From NCBI GenBank assembly GCA_028293775.1, contig JAQGOD010000268.1, positions 1 to 7,796 on the forward strand: 7,796 nt of DNA. Direction: 5' to 3'. Below, one piece after another: positions 1-5,839 of the stretch (position 1 is the stretch's first letter; every line of letters starts with the position of its first letter). Origin of the DNA: Gammaproteobacteria bacterium. GTDB lineage: Bacteria > Pseudomonadota > Gammaproteobacteria > Steroidobacterales > Steroidobacteraceae. Position numbers and translations under genes: made by a program. The notes beneath the pieces were generated by a model that was not told where the DNA came from, searched no databases, and was given only the letters and a program-made list of their open reading frames with translations.

Positions 1-674
1 TCGCCCTTCTTCAAATTCTTGACCGCATCGCCGAAGGGCTTGGCCATCCGGGTGAGCGTGAACCAGCCGAGATCGCCGCCATTGGCCTTGGAACCGTCAG
101 TGGACTGCGCTTTGGCCACGTCCTCGAACTTCGCGCCGCCTTTGATTTTCTTGATGACTTGTTCGGCCTGCTCCTTCGTGGGCACCAGGATATGCTTGGC
201 GTGGTACTCGGTCTTGTCCATGGCGCCGACCGCGGTGTCATATTCCGCGTGCAACTCTGCGTCGGTCGGTTCCTTGTCCTTCAAATATTTCTGCGATTCG
301 GCATCCGCGAGCACGCGCATGCGGACTACCTCAAGCCGTCCTGCGACGTCGGGATCTTTATCCACGCCATCTTTGGCGCCTTGGGCGGCCAGCAGTTGCA
401 TGTTGATCAACTCATCCAGCACTTGATTGCGCTGCTCCGGCGTGAGCTCAGTCGTCGGTCGACCTTGCAGCAGGCTCTTTACGTATATGTCGTATTCCAG
501 GCGCGAAATAGGGTTGCCGTCAACGGTGGCTACCGGCGGGGTTGCCGTAGCAGCCGTCTTGTCGGCCGCTCCGGGCGTCGCCCCCGGCTGGCCCTTTCCG
601 CACGCGGCTATGGTCAAGGCGAATGCGGTCACGGTGGCGATACGGATCCACGGTGTACTCAGAAATTGGCTCAT
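1..674 (-). CDS. Parvulin-type peptidyl-prolyl cis-trans isomerase lipoprotein (3' end cut by window edge)
   Basis: The 224 visible residues form the N-terminal and central part of a secreted PpiC/SurA-like prolyl isomerase, a folding helper for exported proteins. A lipoprotein signal peptide ends in a lipobox, IAAC, with Cys25 as the predicted lipidated residue. Residue +2 is Gly, so outer-membrane sorting is expected under the Lol rule. A low-complexity Ala/Thr/Pro linker follows (about 28-48), then a helical chaperone-like segment (about 50-150). The parvulin domain starts near 155, with YHAKHILV (157-164, His161 in the usual active-site position) and GGDLGWF (199-205). The domain's end lies outside the window. 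I chose the ATG at 674 because it gives the complete signal peptide and has AGAGGA (679-684) 4 nt upstream. A single-domain parvulin of about 260-300 aa is expected. EpsD-type or other lipoprotein parvulins are possible, and the specific subfamily cannot be decided. The frame reads the same way as the yciB-bolA gene upstream of it. Confidence 0.9.
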   Translation of the reverse strand, partial: MSQFLSTPWIRIATVTAFALTIAACGKGQPGATPGAADKTAATATPPVATVDGNPISRLEYDIYVKSLLQGRPTTELTPEQRNQVLDELINMQLLAAQGAKDGVDKDPDVAGRLEVVRMRVLADAESQKYLKDKEPTDAELHAEYDTAVGAMDKTEYHAKHILVPTKEQAEQVIKKIKGGAKFEDVAKAQSTDGSKANGGDLGWFTLTRMAKPFGDAVKNLKKG

Positions 675-775
675 TTGGTCCTCTACGCAAAAAAAAAGCA
701 CTATGGCCAGTTGGCCGACGCGCCCGGGGGCGGCAGTTTAGCCTCAACCATGCGCTGTCACCAATTTTTGATTGT

Positions 776-802
776 AAAGAAAATGCGGAGTGCGTTACCG
801 CA
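776..802 (-). terminator. Possible weak rho-independent terminator after yciB-bolA
   Basis: On the minus strand, 28 nt past the yciB-bolA stop codon, TGCGG and CCGCA can pair (5-bp stem, 9-nt loop, 784-802). They are followed directly by TTTTCTTT (776-783). The stem is short, and its TGCGG arm (798-802 on the plus strand) can also pair with 812-816 in a competing hairpin with one mismatch in the RNA. The position is right for ending this transcript before the isomerase gene. Strength is uncertain and read-through is plausible. Confidence 0.35.
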
Positions 803-830
803 GTGCAGCATTGCGGCGCCGATACTCAGC

Positions 831-1637
831 TCAATCCGGCGCGCGGGCCTCGATCGCAAGCGCGTGGATGTCGGTCTTCAAGAGGTCGTCCACGGCGGCG
901 TATACCAAGCGATGGCGAGCCACCGATGAGATGCCTCGAAATGCTTCCGACACGATCTTCACTCGAAAATGGCTCTGCCCCGACGCTGCGCCCGCGTGGC
1001 CTTCATGCAGATGACTTTCATCCTCGACGCTGAGCTGTGCGGGCGCAAAGCGGCTCTCCAAACGCTCCCTCAATCTTTGCGCGCGAGTGGCGGGGGTCGC
1101 CGGCGTCGTCATGCTGCTAATCCACAGCACTTGCGGTATCAAAAAAACCATGGTGGCGATGCTGATGCCGAAAACCTTGAAATTCACCCAGACACTTTCG
1201 GCAAAGTTGCGGGCGACATAAATGTTGGCAAACGCCAAAATTGCAAACCACACGACCCAGGTGGAATTGATCAGCAGCCAAGTGCGCGCTGAAATTTTCA
1301 CGGGTTCATCGAGAACGGCCTCGAGCATCCGTCGCACCAGCGGCTGCTTGCCGATCACCATACTGCCCAAGAACGTGATCGACGTCAGACCCAACAGCAC
1401 TGTCGGTTTCCACTGGATGAAGCGCTTATCGTGCAGCAGCAGCGTGGCGCTGCCGAGCGCCACCACCACCCCTGCGCTGATCAGGTGCATGGTCTTGAAT
1501 TTACCGGTTCGTATGCGATGCACTATCAGCAACAGCACGCACGCCGCCATCAGCGCGGCCGTGGCCCAGTAAATATCGAGGACCTTGAAGGCCACGAAGA
1601 AGACGATCAGGGGCGACCATTCGAGAAGTTGACTCAT
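831..1637 (-). CDS. yciB: YciB (septation protein A / IspZ family) fused in frame to a C-terminal BolA domain
   Basis: This 268-residue protein joins two families that are normally separate. Residues 1 to about 175 match YciB along its whole length: SPLIVFFVAFKVLDIY (8-23), FIQWKPTV (73-80), QPLVRRML (98-105) and WVNFKVFG (150-157). Several hydrophobic helices are present, as expected for this inner-membrane protein linked to septation and envelope maintenance. Residues about 184-265 are a BolA domain: RAQRLRERL, VEDES (204-208), a His-rich loop HLHEGHAGA (210-218), SHFRVKIVS (222-230) and RHRLVY (241-246), then a helix ending HALAIEA. BolA proteins bind monothiol glutaredoxins with a shared Fe-S cluster. 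The ATG at 1637 is chosen because the protein then starts MSQLLEWSPL, as in other YciB proteins; upstream in-frame sequence runs into the divergent yciO gene. The second domain would begin at an ATG at 1112, but no stop codon precedes it and no good ribosome binding site is visible. The domain assignments are secure. That one polypeptide is made is inferred from the open frame. Confidence 0.9.
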   Translation of the reverse strand: MSQLLEWSPLIVFFVAFKVLDIYWATAALMAACVLLLIVHRIRTGKFKTMHLISAGVVVALGSATLLLHDKRFIQWKPTVLLGLTSITFLGSMVIGKQPLVRRMLEAVLDEPVKISARTWLLINSTWVVWFAILAFANIYVARNFAESVWVNFKVFGISIATMVFLIPQVLWISSMTTPATPATRAQRLRERLESRFAPAQLSVEDESHLHEGHAGAASGQSHFRVKIVSEAFRGISSVARHRLVYAAVDDLLKTDIHALAIEARAPD

Positions 1638-1658
1638 CCGCGTATCATAGCTGACGAA

Positions 1659-2294
1659 ATGAGCATCTATCTGCAACTGCATCCGGTCTCCCCACAGGTG
1701 CGCTACATACGCCAGGCTGTCGAGGTTTTGCGCCGCGGTGGGGTGATCGTGTACCCGACGGATTCGTGCTATGCATTGGGCTGTCATATCGGCGATAAGG
1801 CCGCGCTAGAGCGCATCCGAGAGATCCGTCAAACCGACCGGAATCATCACTTCACGTTGGTTTGCCGGGACCTCGCCGATGTAGGCAAGTACGCGATGGT
1901 CGAGAACTGGCAATACCGGCTGCTGCGCGCACACACCCCCGGGGCCTATACCTTTTTGCTCAAGGCATCGCGTGAGACGCCGCGGCGTTTGAAGCACGAG
2001 CGGCGCGGCACCATCGGTTTGCGCGTGCCGGATCACCCGGTCACCGCCCAGCTGCTGCGCGAACTTGGCGAACCGGTGATGAGTTCAACGCTGCTGCTTC
2101 CAGGAGAGGACTTGCCGCGGACCGATGCGAGGGAAATATACGAGACGCTCGATCGCAGTGTGGATCTCGTTCTGGACGGCGGCAATTGTGGTCTCGTCCC
2201 GACCTCCGTCATCGATTTGTCGGGCGACCGCGCCATCGTAATGCGAAAAGGACGCGGCGATGTCAGTCCCTTTGCAGCCACCGCCACCGTATAA
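1659..2294 (+). CDS. yciO: YciO, YrdC/Sua5/TsaC-fold protein
   Basis: The 211-aa product aligns end to end with E. coli YciO as I recall it: RGGVIVYPTDSCYALGC (26-42), FTLVCRDL (65-72), HTPGAYTFLLKA (92-103), TIGLRVP (118-124) and a C-terminus RKGRGDVSPF (196-205). It carries the double-stranded-RNA-binding-like fold of L-threonylcarbamoyladenylate synthases. The TsaC motif ending STSAN is replaced here by SSTLLLPG (142-149), the pattern of the YciO branch. So a role in t6A37 tRNA modification should not be assumed: E. coli YciO is not a simple substitute for TsaC. The ATG at 1659 gives the family's usual length; no strong Shine-Dalgarno sequence precedes it. The gene is divergent from yciB-bolA with only 21 bp between the start codons, so its promoter must lie partly inside that gene. 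The M50 protease gene begins 47 bp downstream. Confidence 0.92.
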   Translation: MSIYLQLHPVSPQVRYIRQAVEVLRRGGVIVYPTDSCYALGCHIGDKAALERIREIRQTDRNHHFTLVCRDLADVGKYAMVENWQYRLLRAHTPGAYTFLLKASRETPRRLKHERRGTIGLRVPDHPVTAQLLRELGEPVMSSTLLLPGEDLPRTDAREIYETLDRSVDLVLDGGNCGLVPTSVIDLSGDRAIVMRKGRGDVSPFAATATV

Positions 2295-2295
2295 T
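2267..2295 (+). promoter_or_regulatory. Possible sigma-70 promoter for the M50-trpS-scpAB block
   Basis: A perfect TATAAT (2290-2295) overlaps the yciO stop codon. A start of transcription near 2302 would leave a leader of about 40 nt before the M50 protease start codon. No good -35 element lies at 16-18 bp: the hexamer at the 17-bp position (2267-2272) is TCCCTT, and TTGCAG at 2272-2277 is only 12 bp away. The -10 match is seen directly; promoter function is a guess. Confidence 0.25.
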
Positions 2296-2341
2296 GAACT
2301 GCAATGCGGGCGCTCAGGCTCGTAATTTGTTTAAATAACGA

Positions 2342-3010
2342 GTGCAAGCATTGGATTTACCTCTATTTTTGTACATCATTTCAGTCTGGGCAATCCCGGT
2401 CCTGTTCGCCATTACCCTGCATGAAGTCGCACACGGCTGGACCGCCCGTTACTTCGGTGACCGCACTGCTGAGTTGCTCGGCCGCTTGAGCTTGAACCCC
2501 CTGAGGCACATCGATCCCGTCGGTACCGTACTCTTGCCGGGGTCGCTCTTGGCGCTGGGCCTACCCCTTTTCGGCTGGGCCAAACCAGTGCCGGTCGAGA
2601 CCCGCGTGCTGCGCAACCCGCGCCGCGCTTCAATTTTGGTGGCCCTTGCGGGCCCCGCCGCGAACATCTTGATGGCGCTCTTTTGGTGCGTCGTGCTCCT
2701 GATCGTTCTGCAAATCCGGCGCGGCTCGATATTGGATAACTGGCTCGTGCTCATGGCCCAGGCGGGCATCAAGGTCAATGCGGTTCTTGCCCTCTTCAAC
2801 ATGCTGCCCATTCCCCCGCTGGACGGAGGGCGAGTGCTGGTGGGCTTATTGCCGCCACGGATTGGTGCTCGGCTCGAAAAAATAGCGCCGGCGGGCATGT
2901 TCATCGTCGTCGGGCTCTCCGTGCTGGGTCTGCTCAGTTGGCTTTTTCGTCCCGCTTACGGGGCCATCGGTCATCTCATCAATGTCCTTGGCGTCGGGCT
3001 TTCGAGATGA
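2342..3010 (+). CDS. Site-2 protease family (M50) zinc metalloprotease, short membrane form
   Basis: This 222-aa polytopic membrane protein belongs to the compact M50B group, which lacks the PDZ domains of RseP. It has the zinc motif HEVAH (His27, Glu28, His31) inside the first hydrophobic helix, NPLRHIDPVGT (52-62), GWAKPVPV (78-85), AGPAANI (103-109) and the second metal-binding segment NMLPIPPLDGGR (153-164, Asp161). These are the residues expected of an active intramembrane protease; the substrate is not known. Further hydrophobic helices lie at about 8-28, 96-124, 140-156 and 184-203. The start is GTG at 2342: an in-frame TAA two codons upstream (2336-2338) excludes anything longer, and no clear ribosome binding site is present. 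The alternative TTG at 2351 would lose only three residues. The stop codon overlaps the trpS start (ATGA, 3007-3010), so the protease gene heads a coupled block. Genes of this type commonly sit beside trpS-scpA-scpB in proteobacteria. Confidence 0.92.
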   Translation: MQALDLPLFLYIISVWAIPVLFAITLHEVAHGWTARYFGDRTAELLGRLSLNPLRHIDPVGTVLLPGSLLALGLPLFGWAKPVPVETRVLRNPRRASILVALAGPAANILMALFWCVVLLIVLQIRRGSILDNWLVLMAQAGIKVNAVLALFNMLPIPPLDGGRVLVGLLPPRIGARLEKIAPAGMFIVVGLSVLGLLSWLFRPAYGAIGHLINVLGVGLSR

Positions 3011-4221
3011 GCAGCCCCATCCAAAATCGACGAGTGCTCTCCGGTATGCGCCCCACGGGCCAGCTGCATCTCGGCAATTATCACGGCGCTCTCAAGAATT
3101 GGATCGAGCTTCAATACCAGTACGAGTGCTACTTCTTCGTAGCGGATTGGCATGCATTGACCACCGGCTATGAGGACACCTCGAAGCTGGAAGAAAACAC
3201 TTGGAGCATGGTGATCGACTGGTTGGCCGCCGGTCTTAACCCCGGAGTGGCCACGCTGTTTATTCAGTCAAAGGTACCCGAGCACGCGGAGCTGCATCTG
3301 CTCCTGTCGATGATCACTCCGTTAGGCTGGCTGGAGCGAGTGCCTTCATACAAAGACCAGCAAATCCAGCTTGCCGATCATGACTTGAACACCTATGGGT
3401 TCCTCGGTTACCCCTTGCTGCAAAGCGCGGATATTTTGCTATACCGCTCGCAGTTCGTGCCCGTGGGCGAGGACCAAGTGGCGCATGTTGAGATCACGCG
3501 CGAAGTGGCGCGCCGGTTCAATCACATCTATGGACGCGAACCGGAATTCGAGCAGAAGGTGGAAAAAGCCATCAAGAGCTTGGGTTCAAGAAATTCCGCG
3601 TTGTATCGCTCGCTGCGCAAAGAGTTCCAAGAAAAGGGCGATGCCGATGCGTTGGCGAAGGCCCAGGCCTTGGTGGAAGCCAATGCGCGCCTCACGGTCG
3701 CGGACCGCGATCGTCTGCTCGGATTTCTCGAGGGCGCCGGCATTGCCATACTGCCGGAACCGGACGCATTGCTGACAGCGACTCCGAAAGTACCGGGGTT
3801 GGACGGGCGCAAGATGTCAAAGTCCTATGGCAACACCATCGGTCTGCGCGAGGATACGGACTCGGTGGTCAAGAAACTCAAGGCGATGCAGACCGACCCA
3901 GCCCGTGTCCGGCGCACCGATCCCGGCGATCCGGACAAATGCCCGGTTTGGGATCTGCACAAGATATATTCCTCGGCGGACACGCAAGCCTGGGTGCAGA
4001 ACGGCTGCCGCACAGCCGGCATCGGCTGTTTGGAATGCAAGGCTCCATTGATCGAAAAAATCGTCGAAGAAATATCCGGCATCGCCAAGCGCGCCGAAGA
4101 GTTCGAGGAGAATCCGGACCTCGTACGGGGTATCATCGCCGAGGGGGGCGAGCGCGCACGAACGGTGGCACGCGACACGCTGGAGGCAGTTCGACAAGCC
4201 ATGGCAATGAACTATCGATGA
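3007..4221 (+). CDS. trpS: Tryptophanyl-tRNA synthetase, long form with probable [4Fe-4S] cysteine motif
   Basis: This class I aminoacyl-tRNA synthetase charges tRNA-Trp with tryptophan using ATP, in the cytoplasm. The 404-aa product has the HIGH-type signature HLGN (21-24) within RPTGQLHLGNYHGAL, and KMSKS (269-273) within GLDGRKMSKSYGN. It is about 70 residues longer than the roughly 334-aa E. coli enzyme. The extra length is mainly a charged helical insertion, about 178-250, between the Rossmann-fold part and KMSKS; long forms of this kind occur in some beta- and gammaproteobacteria. Downstream, four cysteines (312, 334, 341, 344) are spaced C-x21-C-x6-C-x2-C. This is one residue short of the C-x22-C-x6-C-x2-C motif that holds a [4Fe-4S] cluster in Thermotoga maritima TrpRS, so a cluster near the anticodon-binding region is likely. 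The ATG at 3007 overlaps the protease stop by 4 nt and starts just before the conserved N-terminus. No strong ribosome binding site is visible, which fits translational coupling. Confidence 0.97.
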   Translation: MSSPIQNRRVLSGMRPTGQLHLGNYHGALKNWIELQYQYECYFFVADWHALTTGYEDTSKLEENTWSMVIDWLAAGLNPGVATLFIQSKVPEHAELHLLLSMITPLGWLERVPSYKDQQIQLADHDLNTYGFLGYPLLQSADILLYRSQFVPVGEDQVAHVEITREVARRFNHIYGREPEFEQKVEKAIKSLGSRNSALYRSLRKEFQEKGDADALAKAQALVEANARLTVADRDRLLGFLEGAGIAILPEPDALLTATPKVPGLDGRKMSKSYGNTIGLREDTDSVVKKLKAMQTDPARVRRTDPGDPDKCPVWDLHKIYSSADTQAWVQNGCRTAGIGCLECKAPLIEKIVEEISGIAKRAEEFEENPDLVRGIIAEGGERARTVARDTLEAVRQAMAMNYR

Positions 4222-5132
4222 AACCCGAGCTGACCTTGGTTCCGAATACGGCGCCGCAGCCGCCTGTTGCCGCTGTCCCGCCGGCACAAGGTGAGATGCC
4301 TTTTGCGGTGGTGGAGGGTCAGCCCGTCATCGAGATGCCGCGGGACCTGTACATACCGCCGCAGGCCCTCGAGGTGTTTCTCGAAGCGTTTGAAGGCCCG
4401 CTCGACATGCTGCTGTACCTGATTCGGCGGCAGAACCTCGACATTCTCGACATTCCGATTGCCGAAATCACGCGCCAGTACATGCGCTATATCGAACTGA
4501 TGCAGGTGTTGCAGCTCGAATTGGCCGGCGAATACCTGCTGATGGCCGCGACGCTGGCGGAAGTCAAATCGCGCATGTTGCTGCCGCGGGTGGGCAGCAA
4601 CGATGCAGCGGAGGAAGCGGATCCCCGCGCCGAACTGGTGCGCCGGTTGCAGGAATACGAGCGCTTCAAACGCGCAGCGGAAGGCATAGACCGGATGGCA
4701 CGCCTGGACCGCGACACCTGGATAGCCTCGGCGGAGCTAGTCGACCGGAAAGTCGTACGCGTCCCGCCGGCGGTGACGCTGCAGGAAATGTTGGTGGCCT
4801 TTCAAGACGTGTTGTCGCGCAGCGACATGTTTGCGCATCACCATGTGCAGCGTGAACCCTTGTCCGTACGCCAGCGCATGACCGATGTTCTAGCTTTGCT
4901 GCAAACCAATTCATTTGTCGATTTTGTGCGATTGTTTACCGCGGAGGAGGGCCGACGTGGCGTGACGGTGACGTTCGTGGCCATTCTTGAACTATTGCGT
5001 GAGGGACTGATCGAAATAGTGCAATCTGAAGCCTACGCGCCCCTGCACGTTCGACTCGGCAATCCGGCCCGGCACCTGTCGCTAGTTACCGACGATGGCG
5101 CCGCTAACGATGAACTTGCGAGAACTCAATGA
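4218..5132 (+). CDS. scpA: Segregation and condensation protein A (kleisin)
   Basis: ScpA is the kleisin that bridges the SMC heads and, with ScpB, forms the SMC-ScpAB complex for chromosome condensation and segregation. The 304-aa protein shows the N-terminal SMC-neck-binding region with FEGPLDMLLYLI (58-69), NLDILDIPIAEIT (73-85) and AGEYLLMAATLAEVKSRMLLP (103-123). A central ScpB-binding stretch follows, about 130-220, and a C-terminal winged-helix-like part with VTFVAILELLREGLIEIVQ near 250-275. The first 50 residues are a Pro/Ala/Val-rich extension before the conserved core, longer than in many ScpA proteins and probably disordered. The ATG at 4218 overlaps the trpS stop (ATGA, 4218-4221), which supports this start. 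Starts farther upstream would run through trpS in another frame. No Shine-Dalgarno sequence is visible, so translation is probably coupled to trpS. Confidence 0.95.
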   Translation: MKPELTLVPNTAPQPPVAAVPPAQGEMPFAVVEGQPVIEMPRDLYIPPQALEVFLEAFEGPLDMLLYLIRRQNLDILDIPIAEITRQYMRYIELMQVLQLELAGEYLLMAATLAEVKSRMLLPRVGSNDAAEEADPRAELVRRLQEYERFKRAAEGIDRMARLDRDTWIASAELVDRKVVRVPPAVTLQEMLVAFQDVLSRSDMFAHHHVQREPLSVRQRMTDVLALLQTNSFVDFVRLFTAEEGRRGVTVTFVAILELLREGLIEIVQSEAYAPLHVRLGNPARHLSLVTDDGAANDELARTQ

Positions 5133-5839
5133 ACCAACAATACGTGAAGAATGTGGTTGAAGCTGCGATGCTCGCCGCCGGCCGGCCTCTGACAGTGGAC
5201 GAGCTGACGAGCGTTTTCGACGAGCGCGACGGATCGATTGCCGAGGAAGTGAGCGGGGCTATCGCCGCGCTCGGCGAGGAATACCAAACGCGCGGTCTCG
5301 AGTTGCTCGAAGTGGCCAGTGGATTTCGCATTCAAATCAGGGCGGCGGTCGCGCAGCCCGTGGCTCGATTGTGGCAGGAACGGCCCGCCAAATATTCGCG
5401 GGCGCTGCTCGAGACGCTGGCCTTGATCGCCTACCGGCAACCGATTACGCGCGGTGAGATCGAGCAAATCCGCGGCGTCGCAGTCAACCCGAATATCATC
5501 AAGACATTGCATGAGCGAAATTGGATTCGGGTTGTCGGTCATCGCGACGTGCCGGGCAAACCCGAGCTGCTCGGCACGACGCGCGAGTTTCTCGATTACT
5601 TCAGCTTGAAGAAACTGGATGATCTGCCGACCCTGGCGCAACTGAAAGAACTCGAAGACTTGCGCGTTCAGCTGACGCTGCCGGGTGCCGATGCTCAGGT
5701 GCTGACCGAAGATGATGATGCGAGCGAAGCGGCTGCGCCCGTCGAGCCGCAGGCCGATGATGATGAGGAACCGGCCCCGCAGGGCGCCGCTCCGCGCCAG
5801 GGCTTGGTTGCCAGTGGTGCGCAAGACGACACGACTTGA
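5129..5839 (+). CDS. scpB: Segregation and condensation protein B (winged-helix partner of ScpA)
   Basis: ScpB dimerises and binds the middle of ScpA in the SMC-ScpAB condensin. The 236-aa product has two winged-helix domains: the first about 1-80, starting VKNVVEAAMLAAGRPLTVDE (6-25), and the second about 88-160, with SRALLETLALIAYRQPIT (90-107) and GKPELLGTT (143-151) leading into FLDYFSLKKLDDLP. Residues about 190-236 form an acidic, Ala/Pro-rich tail (TEDDDASE, ADDDEEPAP) with no recognisable fold. Such tails are common in proteobacterial ScpB and vary in length. The ATG at 5129 overlaps the scpA stop codon by 4 nt, and the stop at 5837-5839 overlaps the next gene's start by one base. Confidence 0.95.
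   Translation: MNQQYVKNVVEAAMLAAGRPLTVDELTSVFDERDGSIAEEVSGAIAALGEEYQTRGLELLEVASGFRIQIRAAVAQPVARLWQERPAKYSRALLETLALIAYRQPITRGEIEQIRGVAVNPNIIKTLHERNWIRVVGHRDVPGKPELLGTTREFLDYFSLKKLDDLPTLAQLKELEDLRVQLTLPGADAQVLTEDDDASEAAAPVEPQADDDEEPAPQGAAPRQGLVASGAQDDTT

Noticed and set aside
689..716. GGCC-AGTT-GGCC inverted repeat followed on the minus strand by nine T residues, resembling a terminator
   Set aside because: The stem is only 4 bp, the T run is 7 nt away, and it sits just before the ribosome binding site of the parvulin gene, where a terminator would be surprising.
735..764. Possible minus-strand promoter for the parvulin gene: TTGGTG or GTGACA with TAAACT
   Set aside because: The two possible -35 boxes give spacers of 18 bp (poor hexamer) or 15 bp (too short), so the match is within chance for this region.
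159..929. Long plus-strand open frame opposite the parvulin gene
   Set aside because: It is the shadow of a clear minus-strand gene with lipobox and parvulin motifs; the translation has no recognisable domain and crosses an intergenic gap.
1629..1657. TTGACT (1629-1634), a strong -35 match on the plus strand just before yciO
   Set aside because: No acceptable -10 hexamer lies 15-19 bp downstream; TATCAT (1643-1648) is only 8 bp away. The hexamer also falls inside the yciB coding sequence.
1638..1787. N-terminal extension of YciB to an upstream in-frame ATG at 1787
   Set aside because: The added 50 residues are soluble and resemble no YciB protein, and they are antisense to the start of yciO.
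2304..2489. Small ATG-started plus-strand frame before and inside the M50 protease gene
   Set aside because: It has no ribosome binding site or recognisable motif, and most of it lies within the protease gene in another frame.
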